Shown here piece by piece: positions 10,296 through 21,960 of a stretch of 64,000 nt of DNA (positions are counted from its first letter, which is position 1; the number at the start of each line of letters is the position of its first letter). This DNA is from Cristatella mucedo (lineage: Eukaryota; Bryozoa; Phylactolaemata; Cristatellidae): NCBI GenBank assembly GCA_009760855.2, contig WPIO01000031.1, positions 3,509,501-3,573,500 of the forward strand. Reading direction: 5' to 3'. The translations under genes were made by a program, and so were the position numbers. Below the pieces are notes generated by a model. The model searched no databases. It had not been told where the DNA came from and saw only the letters and a list, made by a program, of their open reading frames with translations.

Positions 10296-10959
10296 TGACG
10301 ACTAGAAACCCGTTCATACATAGCGCACGGCAGAGCTGTCGTCTCTCGCTGCCAAAACCACCGAGCCGATGGCCGCCGCCGAAGCATCGGGCGCTGCTTC
10401 GGCGGCGGGCGAAGTGTTTTTGGGGGCGGCATCTCGCGCCCCCACGCTGCCGTCCGGTGCTCCGATCGGCGATTACAGCGAGGCGCTGGTCTTCTGTCGG
10501 CGCCCCGCTAGCCAGCGCAAGCAGCCGGCGAGGAGATGGCCGCCGGAGGGAGATGCTCGAGTAAATCGCCAGAAAAAAGTCAGGTGCAAACAACGGAGGA
10601 GAACGAGCGATCATAACCAGAGAGAAAATGAAATGTGGTCTCACCTCAGGTTTTGCTCCCCAGAAGTATTTCCTATGAAGAAGACAGAACTCAAGCGGAA
10701 CAGAATTCACTCGCCAGCCGCCATTCCTACGCCGGAAGTCGACCGGACATGGCCGAGAGCGGCTTATGCATAAAGCGTGGTCGTCGAGATGACTCAGAAG
10801 AATGTGGCAGGAAAGTGATAGCAGACTAAATGCGAGTGTGGCTTTTCTTTTCTTTTTGTTTGGAGTTGGAGAAACTCTCATTTTAATATCGTTTGAGCAA
10901 AATACTAGCAGGAATTTTGCATTCGTACATATTCAAACCGCCCCGTTATGCAATTTACC

Positions 10960-11350
10960 AGCCCTATAACAGCGAACCTAGGATTTCAGAGCTAATCACT
11001 ACGCAGAATCGGCATTGCTTCAGGTGTATAACGACCTACACAGGAATGCAGACTTGGGTAGAGTCCCTCTGCTTCTTTTGCTCAATCTTTCGGCAGCTTT
11101 TGATATTACTGATCACCAAGTCCTTCTTGAGCGCCTCTCATCTCACCTGGGGATCATTGGCACTGGATTGCAATGGTTCAGGTACTATCTCAGTGGGAGA
11201 CTCCAGAGTATTGATGTGAATGAACACAGATCATCCGAAGAACCTCTGAAGTATGGGGTACCTCGAGGCTCTGTGCTTGATCCCGTCCTTTTCACGGTTT
11301 ATACTCTCCCTCTTGCCGATGTGATTGCCAGGCACAATCTAATGTAATGT
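10960..11350 (+). mobile_element. L2-clade LINE fragment: reverse transcriptase core
   Basis: Encodes VYNDLHRNADLGR, NLSAAFDITDH, QWFRYYLSGRLQSIDVN and GSVLDPVLF, the palm motifs of an L2/CR1-type RT. The fragment ends where a minus-strand LINE 3' piece begins. Confidence 0.8.
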
Positions 11351-11900
11351 ATCGTATCTCCGTCTGTAACTCAACAAAGCCATAAAGACTATGTTGGTGT
11401 TAAGCAGGAGAGTTTTGTATAGCGCACTCACAGCCGAAGCAGCTTTCGGTACGAATTCGGTAGCACACGACGGACTTCATCTCACGCAATAAAAAGAAAG
11501 TGGGAAGCATAGCTGAATCAGGAGAACAGTTAAGGCAGTGAGTTGCAAGTAGCAGCTTAGGACCACTGAAAAAATGAAAAAAGATGAGCCATAGTAGTTG
11601 GCAGCAGGAGAGTAGTTGTCGTTGCGTAAGAATTGTGGAAGCGAGTTCCACAGTCTAGGATCTGCAGAGCTAAAGCTTCTGTCGCCAACGGTTTTTAAGC
11701 AGAGGAATGGAACAGCTAATTTATTGTCCATACAGGACCTGTGGGCACGAGGAGGTTGAAACTGGTGCAGCAGTTCAGCTAGGCACGGAGGAGCCGAGCC
11801 GTGGCGGACCTTGAGGGTCAGCTTAAGAACTTTGCTCTGTATCCGTTGATCATCCAGCAGCCATCCTAGCTCTTTAAGCAAAGTAGACACATGGTCAGAC
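11350..11900 (-). mobile_element. second L2-type LINE, 3' fragment
   Basis: The minus strand encodes STLLKELGW, QRIQSKVLKL, FLCLKTVGDRSF and PRLWNSLPQFL, the conserved L2 C-terminal domain. It interrupts the plus-strand LINE, whose coding resumes near 11905. The same family occurs at 18740-20545 and 44720-44975. Confidence 0.75.
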
Positions 11901-13100
11901 AATCTAGGATTTCACTTCCATGCAGATAACACTCAGTTGTACGTTTGCTTTGATCCGCCTCAGGTCATGTCCCAGCACCTTTCAAAAAAGCTGTAGTCAG
12001 GCCACTTCTCAAGAAAGTGACACTAGACCAAGAGAACTTGAGCAACTACCGCCCAGTCTCCCTTCTACTATTCCTATCAAAAACACTGGAACGGGTCGTG
12101 GCGGACCAGCTAAACTCATATATCGAAACCTTGCTAGTAAGTTCTAGTCTGGCTTGAGAGCTAATCACTCCTCAGAGTCAGCATTGCTTCGGGTATACAA
12201 CGACCTACTTAGGAATGCAGACATGGGTAGAGTGTCTCTGCTTGTTTTGCTCGATCTTTCGGCAGCTTTTGATACCACCGATCACAAAGTTCTTCTAGAG
12301 CGCCTCTCATCTCGCCTGGAAATCACTGGCACTGCTCTGCAGTGGTTCAGGTCCTATCTCAGTGAGAGGCTCCAGAGTATTGACGTGAATGGAAAAAGAT
12401 CATCTGAGGTACCTCTGAAATATGGCGTACCTCAGGGCTCCGTGCTAGGTCCGGTTTTTTCACGGTTTATACTCTCCCTCTAGCTGATGTGATTGCCAAG
12501 CACAATCTAGGCTTTCACTTCTATGCGGATGACACTCAGTTGTACCTTTGCTTTGATCCCTCCCAGCCTTCGAGCACCTCAAATTCTCTCAACTCACTTG
12601 CTGCATGTATTGATGACATCCGCACATGGATGGCAGCAAATTTTCTAAAACGAAATGACGATAAAACTAACTTACTAGTTATGGGCAAACCCAGTGTGAT
12701 TCACAAATTAGAAAGGCTGACGCTCAAAATTGGCTCTGCCAGCATATCTCCTGTTGAATCAGCTCGAAATCTAGGTGTCATATTCCGAAGCGACCTCTCG
12801 TTAGACGACCATATCAGCTCCACAGTCAAATATGCCTATTTTCAGCTTCACAACATTGCTAAAATTCGGGCTTGTTTAGACAGGGATGCTACATTTAAAT
12901 CAGTCCATACATTTGTGACATCCCGTCTTGACTTTTGTAACTCAATGCTTGCTGGTCTTCTACCGGCCTGTGCACTCAGGCGCTTACAGCTGGTGCAAAA
13001 CTCTTCAGCTAGGTTTGTCTGTCGTGAGCGTCGTAGTTGCTACATCCTGCTCTGGCCAGCATCGACTTCAAGGTTCTGTCATTCACTTTTTTTTTTTTAG
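11900..13100 (+). mobile_element. L2-clade LINE fragment, RT and C-terminal region
   Basis: Contains [21 protein letters not shown], then [53 protein letters not shown] and SRLDFCNSML. FYADD is the catalytic box. A frameshift lies near 12465 and the end is lost at the (GA)n array. Non-autonomous as it stands. Confidence 0.88.
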
Positions 13101-13159
13101 GTCTCTCTATTCTTTGGCTCCAACCTACCCATCAGATGTACTGCTCCACCAGCCTAAGC

Positions 13160-13273
<114 letters not shown>

Positions 13274-13684
13274 ATCGATTGCATTACCGCACGAAGGGTT
13301 GTCCACAATCTCTCCATACGCTAAGCGCTATCTCTCGTCGAGAGCCATTTTCGGTAGCCCATGTTGGGCCCATAAATGAGACTGAAAAGTAAGCTCCCCT
13401 TTTCTCTTTTCTGGCAGAGGTCGGGTCCAGGTGAGTTGCGGCAAGCTGATTGGCTGACTGAGGTCAAGGTTCAGCCCTCCCCTAAGAAGGGCTGTGCCTA
13501 CGATGGTTTGGTAAAGACGGCGCTGCGACAGTATGGCGAAATCCGCTACGTGACATACGTAGCTATACAGATGAACACTGTTCGAGTTCATGAGAGGTAC
13601 CTAGCGAGTCTGCCAGACGTTTTAGGTGCCTGGTAAACAAGGGCTTCTTATGCGATTTGACCGTGTAGGAAAGTGGACCAGAAA

Positions 13685-13860
13685 ATAATGGCTGATTTAG
13701 CAGCCTCATTTGAATAACGGCAGAAGAGCATTAACGGTTATCGCCACCGCTTGCAGTTAGCAGTAAAGAATATTTTATTTACCAACTGCAGGCTTCGAAC
13801 ACACGACCTTGGTCATGAAGTTCGATCATCTTACCTTCTGGGCTATCGTGGCCCAATGAA
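13685..13860 (-). repeat. tRNA-derived SINE, family 1
   Basis: The minus strand shows ccagaaggtaagatgatc (A-box region), gtgttcgaagcc (B-box decayed), then the body with aagcggtggcgataacc and the end gaggctgctaaatcagcc. Confidence 0.7.
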
Positions 13861-14369
13861 GTGGTCCGCGGAGACGAATGCGATTGTCGCATACATACAA
13901 CATTTTTTCAAGCGCCTAGAAAGGGATACGATCCTCTTAGGGCACCGCATGCATATTGTATCACCATTATCGTTATTATCTTTTCTTTACTGCTAAGGCA
14001 GCTCTACTGCGCTAACAGTCGCTAGGGAGCACAAGCTGCCAGAAGCCACTCCGTTGCCATCTGGTGCGGTTCTTCCTCACACGTAGCGTTGGCTCACCGC
14101 TGCACGTCAAAAAGTATTCAAATTTAGAAGTGGCTGTAAAAAGACATCGACACCCACGCTGACGCAAGCGATTGCGGGCCAGGGGCTAGCCAAAGGATGC
14201 TACAAATGTGTTTTTCAAACGCGCCCGATCTTAGCTGTAGGTGCTCTTCCTAACCCAGTTCACCGCATTCCAGTTTGTAGCCTCACTTTGGGAACCAGAA
14301 TAGAAGCGCTGGAACCGGGACTACTTGCTCTATAGCCTTGTCGCTGGACGATTGTTCACTAAAATAAAA

Positions 14370-14530
14370 GTAAATGTCGATTGAGAGAGCATTTGTGTAG
14401 CGGCGGAAGAGCCCTAGCGGATATCGTGCCGCTAGCAGTGGGCCACAGACAAGTGTCTACTGCGGGCCTCAAACCCACGACCTCGGTCGTGAGCTGCGAG
14501 CATCTTATTCCTTGACCAAGATCAAGGGCT
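14370..14530 (-). repeat. tRNA-derived SINE, family 1, diverged
   Basis: Minus-strand reading contains gaggtcgtgggtttgaggcc and a family body with cggcacgatatccgctaggg. The flanks 13860-14370 and 14530-14740 show nothing recognisable. Confidence 0.6.
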
Positions 14531-14739
14531 TATTTTATCCTGCCAAAAGAGTACCGTGCCGCTCCAGAGCTAGCAGAATGTATACTAGCTCCATAAAAAC
14601 ATAATCTTGCTGTTCAAAGAAAGTTTAAGTTGCACTGCTTTTGATTTGTACGAACGTAAATATTTCACTCAATTGTGAGTGATCAGCCTATACCCAATCA
14701 CTGGCTCATTGACAAACAAACTGGGTACATAATTCATTC

Positions 14740-16135
14740 AAGGAACCTCGTAAAGTATGAGGTACCTCAAGACTCATGTGCTTGGTTCGGTTCTTTTCAT
14801 GGTTTACACTCTCCCTCTTGCCGATGAGATTGCCAGGCACAATCTAGGCTTTCACTTCTATGCAGATGACACTCAGTTGTACCTTTAATTTAATCCCTCT
14901 CAGCCATCCAGCACGTTAAATTCTCTCAACTCCCTGGCTGCAAGTATTCATAACATCCGCAAATTGATTGCAGCAAACTTTCTTAAATTGAATGATGATA
15001 AAACCAACTTACTAGTTATGGGCAAACCAAATGTGATTCAGAAATGGGAAACGATAAAGCTAAAAATCAGCTCTGCCAGCATATCTCCAGTCGAATGTGC
15101 ACGAACTATAGCTGTTATGTTCCAAAGTGACCTTTCATTAGACGACCATATCAGCTCCACAGTCAAGTCTGCCTACTTTCAGCTACACAACATCGCTAAA
15201 ATTCGGACTTTTACAGGCAGGGATACTGCATCTAAATTAGTCCATGCATTTGTGACATCCCGTCTTGACTTCTGTAACTCACTGCTTTCTGGTCTACGGT
15301 CCGGTGCAATAAGGTGCTTGCAGCTGGTGCAAAACTCTTTAGCTAGGCTTGTCTGTCGTGATCGTCGCAGTTGCCACATCACACTACTTCTCACCGACCT
15401 GCACTGGCTCCCAGTCAAGCAACGCATCGACTTCAAGGTTTTGTAACTCAGTTTTCGGTCCCTTCATTGTTTGGGTCAAGCCTACCTACAAGATCTACTC
15501 CCCCACCAGGCTAGGCATAGTACCACCCGCTTTTCGGAATCTAATCGTTACCTACACCTCGTACGAATCTCAAAACCATTAGAGATCGTGCGTTTAGTTC
15601 GTATGCTTCCAAATCCTGGAACTCACTTCCGACTTGCACCAGAACATCCCCTGACTTGACCACGTTTAAAAAGAACTTAAAAACGCACTTATTTAGGACA
15701 GCACTTAGTGGGTCCCTGTAATTTGTCCTTCATGTGCTTATGCTTGCTGACATGTGCCTTATGCTTGCTGACATGTTGCCGAGCTGGTTTGGTCTAGCGG
15801 TTAAGGTGCTCGCCCCGACCAAGGTCTGATTGAGGTCATGGGCTCGAGCCCCGAGGCATATGTGAAGCGCCTGAATAGAGATTAAGTTCTCTTGGGGCGC
15901 TATATAAATGAAATATATTTATATTTTATATTTATGTGCAAACTGCCACCAACCTTGCATGCTGATCCTGTGCATGTCACTCGTAACCATGTTATTTCAT
16001 GTTGTTTATCAAGCATTATATTACTCACCATTCAATGGCGTTTCCCTTTGCAGCAAAGGTAAAGCGTCTACAAAGAGATTGAGTTCTCTGAGGGCCCTTT
16101 ATCAAGTGCATTACTATTATTATCAAATTATATTT
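14740..16135 (+). mobile_element. L2-clade LINE, 3' half with nested SINE
   Basis: Runs from a decayed GVPQGS region through [45 protein letters not shown] and SRLDFCNSLL to the 3' UTR and its hairpin tail (aaagagattgagttctctgagggc) at about 16060-16135. Several stops and frameshifts. Interrupted by a family 2 SINE at 15775-15925. Confidence 0.85.
15775..15925 (+). repeat. tRNA-derived SINE with L2-like tail, family 2, nested in LINE
   Basis: Head tggtttggtctagcggttaagg (A-box), gggctcgagcccc (B-box), then gtgaagcgcctgaatagagattaagttctcttggggcgctatataaatg, quoted here as the shared tail region 15862-15909. LINE sequence continues on both sides, so the insertion is younger than the LINE. Confidence 0.8.
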
Positions 16136-16149
16136 AAAGATTAATATTA

Positions 16150-16290
16150 TAATATTTGGCCCAGTGGTTAAGGTGCTCGCCCTGACCAAGGTGTGGCCAT
16201 AAATAAAGCGAAAAAAAAGTTAAGCACCTGTATAGAGATTTAAGTTCTCTTAGGGTGCTACACGAATGAATTATATTATATGCTATCTAA
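16150..16290 (+). repeat. family 2 SINE, internally diverged
   Basis: Head ggcccagtggttaaggtgctc and tail tagagatttaagttctcttag are kept; the B-box region is replaced by unrelated A-rich sequence. The following 16290-17385 holds no recognised feature. Confidence 0.65.
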
Positions 16291-17389
16291 ATATTAAAAT
16301 GATTTAATAAAATTAAATTACAATCGGAGTCAACACTGGAAGCACGGAGCAAAAACGTAGTCGCTCTGCAAAGTTGCCTGAAAAAACGGCCACCAAAGTC
16401 ACCTGATACTCGAGCTGGTAGCACGGCTACGTATACAGTGAGCGAGCAGAGCCAGATGGCAGGCAGGAGCCAAAGAAAGAGGGACGATCGGTGAGACAGG
16501 GTAGCTACACCTATGCACCACATGCTGCCTGAACCTCCTCCCCCCCCCCCCTGTAGACCGGCACTATCTAACAAGAGCTAGTGGGAGAGGGAAGGTAGGC
16601 TAACGAGGCTCACACAGCGAGGCTCGGCAGGCCTTTGAGGCGCAGCTCGGGCACCTGTCTACGCGTCCTGCCTCTCACGAGGTGCCACCATTTTCCCTCG
16701 AAGGGCATTCGAGAGGCCTGTGCAGACGAGGCGTGCTGATTCAAGCTCTCGAAAAGGGGGAGGAAGGATCATAACAATCAGTCAATCGTTCCTGATTGCT
16801 CTAGCCTGACTAGTAACTAAGTTCAATCATTAGCATATTCAATTGTTAGCACGTTCAATCGTGAGCCCTCGTTAAGCACTGTCAAGCAGCCGAGGTTTCT
16901 TGTCGACGACGGCTTGTTCACATACACGTCCATTGGGAATATCGTTAGCGTTGCCAGACAATCATCACCAGCTTTACCTATAGCAATGCTAAACTGAAGC
17001 AATTGAGTCTGACACCAAGACACTCAGTTTTTCAAGTAAACCATTACGGTGACCACGTTACGCATAAGCTAGCCCATGTCCTGGCCACGGGTGCCCCAGC
17101 ACGTAATTTCAAAATGAATAACGACCGAAGGCCGCCTGCAGTGGAAGAGAGTGGAGGGACCAAGCCTTCAGTCTTGGGCAAGGCCTTGGCTGGAAATGCT
17201 TCATCTCTGACGTGAGTTCAGTCAGAACTGTTTTGAGATGCATGGGGAGCCCTAGCACACGACCGATGTAGAGCGATGAATTGGAGCCAGCTATTTCTAG
17301 TGTCTAGAAGCTCTCTGGACATTTTGAACAACGGAACTTTTAAGACATCCACTGAAAAATCCTAGCACTTCACATCCTTTAAAGACAGT

Positions 17390-17790
17390 GCCGTAAGTTC
17401 GCATGATTCCAAAGCTTGGAACTCACTCCCGACTTGCGTCTCTACATCTCCTGATTCGACCACATTTAAAAAGAAACTAAACATACCTATTTATCATTAA
17501 ACACACTAAATGCACTAAACACACCTATTTATCACAGTATTTTCTGGGTCCACGTGATTCGTCCTTGATGTGCTAATGCGTGCTGACACTGCATGCTGCC
17601 ACTAACCATACTTGCCTGCTGACCCTGAGCATGTACCCCTAACAATGTTATTCTTGTTGTCATTGAGCATGCTACCACTAACCATTCGATCGTGCTTCCT
17701 TTGCAACAAATGTAAAGCGCCTAGAAATAAATTGAGTTCTTTGAGGGCGCTTTGTCAAATTTATTACTATTATTATTATTATTATGGTTA
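17390..17790 (+). mobile_element. L2 LINE 3' end
   Basis: Encodes the decayed C-terminal phrase SWNSLP-like (gcttggaactcactcccga) followed by the 3' UTR with agcatgctaccactaacc and the hairpin tail ending in attattattatt. Confidence 0.75.
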
Positions 17791-17963
17791 CATGCAGTAC
17801 TTATTACCACTTATTAGCTCGAATGGTCGCACACACAGGCCAGCGGTTAGGTTTCACCTTTATGCAAAAGCCAATTGTCCAAAAAAAAGACTTTTGGGCC
17901 ACCCAGTAGACAAGTTTGAATATTTACCGCCGTTTATGCTTATGCACACGCGCACGGACGCGC

Positions 17964-18038
17964 GTGCACACACACACACAAACACACACACACACACACA
18001 TATATACGTGCGTGTGTGTGTGTGTGTGTGTGTGTGTT
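17964..18038. repeat. (CA)n-TATATA-(GT)n self-complementary tract
   Basis: A CA array meets a GT array across atatatacgtg, giving a long imperfect inverted repeat able to fold on itself. Confidence 0.9.
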
Positions 18039-18284
18039 TGTCTGTGTCTGCGTCTCCGACGCTATTACCGGCTCGGAAGCCGTGTGGTCCCTGTTTCTGA
18101 ACCGGGAGGCTCATGTATCATCATACTCTAGACCGCGGCAGGACACGTCATGTCAATACTGTCCGCCCTGCCTCCTTCTCGATTGTCTTTATTCAACTAG
18201 CCAAATTTTTTTCCAAGCTAAGATGATCATTAGCCTTCTTGACCCTGTCCCAGCAGTTCTGTTTATGACGTGCACAGACCTGGG

Positions 18285-18718
18285 GTCGTTTGTTCATAGA
18301 GCCAGCTCACTTTTTGTAATGGGCGCAGTGCCCATAGCAGGCTCCTAAACATGGTCGCCAGCGTCTGTTTGCATTTACGAAAAACAATAAACACGTTTTG
18401 AGATCTTTTCTGCTTAGAATAAGTCCCTAAAATCTTAACACTAAATGCTAAACCCCCAAACCGGAACCCGAAATCAGAAAACTTCAAAGCCAAAAATGTA
18501 CAAAATCTAGCCACTAGACCCTAAATCCAAAAACTCACTTCCCCTTAGCACTACACCGAAAATATTCTAAACCATAAGCTAAAAATATATATTGAAAAAG
18601 GTTCACATAATTTAAATATAAAAAGTCACCCGTGATCACGTTTAACAGCCTGCTATGATTATAGTGTCCGCAGAAGGAAATGAGCTGGTTCTGTCAACAA
18701 ACGACGCCGTATTAGCTG
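18285..18718. mobile_element. MITE, longer relative of the 6172 element
   Basis: Left end gtcgtttgttcatagagcc and right end ctgtcaacaaacgac are inverted repeats. The right end continues into gccgtattagctgg as in the 6172 copy. The core at 18420-18560 is a degenerate ctaaa/ccaaa-rich tract. Confidence 0.65.
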
Positions 18719-18739
18719 GCTGCCCACCTTAACAAATAA

Positions 18740-20545
18740 TATAAATATGTAATGTACCTCCGTCTGTAACTCCACAAAGCTATAAAGACTGTGTGGATGT
18801 AACGCAGATTTTTGTATAGCACACTCACAGCCTAAGCGGCTTTCGGTACGCATTCGGTAGCCAACAGACGTCGTCTCACGCAACAACGAAAATGTGAGAG
18901 GCATAGCAAAGTCAGGAGAGCAGTTGAGGTAGTGAGTATCATGGAAGTAGCCGCTCAGGACCGCTGAAAAAAGATGAGCCATAGTAGTTGGCAGCAGGAG
19001 AGTAGTTTTCGTTGCGTAAGAATTGTGCAAGTGAGTTCCACAGTCTAGGACCTACAGAGCTCAAGCTTCTGTCGCCAACGGTCTTTAAGCGGAGGAATGG
19101 AACAGCTAATTCATTATCCACACAGGACCTGAGGGCGCGAACAGGCTGAAACTGGTGCAGCAGTTTAGCTCAGTCCGAAAGAGCCAAGCCATAATGGGCC
19201 CTGTGGGTCAGCTTAAGAACTTTGCTCTGTATCCGTTGCTCAACCGGCCTCCATCCTAGGTCTTTTAGCAAAGGAGACACGTGCTCAAACCTTTGGGACT
19301 CGAAGACTAGCCTTGCAGCCATATTCATAGTCAGCTGCAGTGGCCTAGTTGCTTTCTTTGGCAGCCCAGCCAAAGGGAACTACAATGATCAAGCCGAGAC
19401 AGAACCAAGGAGCTAGTTAAATTTTTTGCAAGCCACTGTAAAAGACAGCTCCTAATCTCGGATAGGGATGGCTTATTAGAAGAGCAAAGCCTTTTAATCC
19501 AGCCACACGCTTACAAAAAATCCTAGCTGATTAAACAGCCTCTTTTTGTATAGCGACAGAAGAGCCTTAACGGCTATCACCACCGCTTGCAGTGGCGATA
19601 AAGAATCGCCCACTGCAGGAATCGAACCCACGACCTCGAGACCGAAGTCGTGAAAGCAACCACCTTACCTAGTGTGCCATCACGGGCTTAGGGTGTCCTA
19701 TGAGCAGCAGTTCGGTTTTTATCGTCATTTAGTTTCAAGAAGTTTTCCTACATCCAGGATCGAATGTCGGCAAGGCAAGCATTCAGTTTCTCAGTTGCTG
19801 CAGAAGATTCCGACGGTTAGAATGACAGATACAGCTGAGCATCGTCAGCATAAAAGTGATATAATATTCCATGGACCTGAATTACTTTTCCCAGAGGTTG
19901 ATTATGAATGGAGAACAGCAAGGGACTGAGTACGGACCCTTGAGGGACTCCACAGGTGACCCGCCTCGTGTGTGAGAAATGACCCTAACACGACACGGAT
20001 TGAAAACGGTCAGACAAGTACGATTTAAACCACGCTAGTGCCTCATCTGCCAGACCGATTGTTGTTCTCAATCGTTCAAGTAGAACATCGTGATCAATGG
20101 TGTCGAAGGCAGCAGACAGATCTAGCAGAGCTAGGGCAGTGACATTACGGTCGTCGTTGCCACGTGGAATGTCATTGTTAACACGGAGGAGAGCAGTTTC
20201 AGTGGAGTGCTGCCTCTTGAACCCTGATTAAAATGTTTCTGCCACGTCATTCTTTTCAATATGTTCAACTAGCTGCTTAGCAACAATTTTCCAAGAATCT
20301 TTGACAGGAATGGAAGAAGGGAAACTGGGCGATAATTTGCAAGGACCTCTTTATCTAATCCAGTCTTTTTAAGTATGGGTCAAACGATTGCCGATTTGAA
20401 GGACTTGGTGACGACCCCTTTTCCCAAACGTCTATTGTTATCGTGAAGTTAATACACCTCTAAAAACAACTCTTGTCAGGGCAAGCATGAGACCATGACA
20501 TTTCTTCAAGTCTCTCTTCAGCCATTCTTGTGCTAAGCTGTGGTT
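18740..20545 (-). mobile_element. L2-type LINE (second family), interrupted by SINE
   Basis: Read on the minus strand from 20545 it encodes [41 protein letters not shown] and NFLKLNDDK, then after the SINE at 19525-19690 VFESQRFEHVSPLLKDLGW, RLKTVGDRSLSS and PRLWNSLAQFL. Stops and frameshifts break it. Confidence 0.8.
19525..19690 (-). repeat. tRNA-derived SINE, family 1, well preserved
   Basis: Minus strand: gatggcacactaggtaagg (A-box), a duplicated gacttcggtctcgaggtcgtg, a perfect B-box ggttcgattcc, the body agcggtggtgatagccgttaagg, end gaggctgtttaatcagc. Nested within an L2 LINE. Confidence 0.85.
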
Positions 20546-20559
20546 TGATAATGGCCATC

Positions 20560-21960
20560 TGAACAATGTTTCTCAGGCTGGCGCCTCCTATAAGTTCTCC
20601 TCAGAATATCTCAGCAGGATTTGACACAATTAAATACCAGATCTTTCTGGAGCGACTCTCGCCTCGCCTCGAGGCATCACTGTCGCATTACTAAACTGGG
20701 TTAGGTCCTACCTCAGTGAGTGATGTCAGTGTGTAAATTTAAATGGCCTTCGGCCATCAAAGAACTATGGAAGTATGGGTTACCTCAAGGTTCGGTCTTA
20801 GGAACCTTCCCTTTACAATAAATAATTTCTCACCGGCCAATGTCATCGCCACACTTAATCGTGGCTTTCGTTTCCACGCCGATGAACTCTATCTATCCTT
20901 CGACATTTCTATACCTCGCTCTGGCTTCGATTTATTTACATCCATTGCAACATATACCGATGACCTTCGCACGTGGAAGGCCACTGAATTTTTTCTGATG
21001 CTTTACGACGGTAGGACTAAGTTAATAGCTATGGGGAAGCTTAATGGTAACTTCAAGAAGGAAGATTTTACTCTCAAGATTGGTGCTAGTGTTCCTCCCG
21101 CGACATATGCCTGTATGCACTGTTACAAACACAAAGGCATTGGATGAGCTTACTGCACAATTTTCACCCGAGGGCCAATGTACAATCAGAGCCTGCTTAA
21201 ATAGTAGTACGACCAAAATGGCTTTTCTGTTTGTGGCATCGCGTCTAAATTAACGAAATTCCCTTAATTCAAGCCTTCGCTCTTAGTTGTTTACAACCGG
21301 AGAAAAACTTAGTGGTTCATCTGGTTTGTCATCAATGACGTCGCTGCTAAATCACCCAACTTCGATCTGAGCTTCACTGACTCCCTATCAAGCGTCAAAT
21401 CAATTTCAAGATCCTCAGCCTATCTTACAAGTCACTTCACTAGCTTGTGCCAGCGAATCTATCTGACATATTTTCTCCTTCAGTGCGATCGCACACCAAC
21501 TACTGATAGGCATCCAGTCATCTAGCGTTTCCTCATACCAAATAAAGATATTTTGGAGATCGTACCTCATATTATGTCACTCACTTTTAGGTTCATTCAT
21601 TCTTGTGCTCCAGCCTACCTACTAGGAATTACTTTACAGCCAAGGCCGGCATTGTACACTCCGCTCTTATGACTCAAGTCGCTTAGCTATGCCTCGAACC
21701 AAGCTCAGACAAGGAGACCGCGCTTTTGGTTTGTATGTTCCTAAGGATGGGAATTCACGACCAGCTGACGTCATGACACCCCCCCGACTTGACGGCATTT
21801 AAAAAGAAGGTAAAATACACCTGTTTATCACAGTATTAGCCGGGCCCCTTCGGAATTGTCATTTGTGTGCCTACGCTTGATGACGCTGTGCATGTTATAA
21901 TTAGCTACAGTTAACATACTTTCTTTGCAGCATATGTGAGGTGCTTAGAGAGGGATAATA
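20560..21960 (+). mobile_element. strongly decayed LINE of the L2 type
   Basis: Plus-strand remnants LERLSPRLEA, GFRFHADELYLSFD and YTDDLRTWKATEF mark the RT and downstream region. It runs to a 3' UTR near 21900. Many stops. It meets the minus-strand LINE head to head at about 20550 and the next LINE tail to tail near 21960. Confidence 0.7.

Noticed and set aside
10102-10881. 259-codon minus ORF and 134-codon plus ORF (MAAAEASG...)
   Set aside because: Mutually overlapping frames in CpG-rich DNA. The minus frame depends on the AAGG repeat and neither shows a known domain.
15775-15860. Genuine tRNA gene
   Set aside because: A- and B-boxes are present but the sequence does not close a cloverleaf with an acceptor stem, and it continues into a LINE-like tail, so it is a SINE head.
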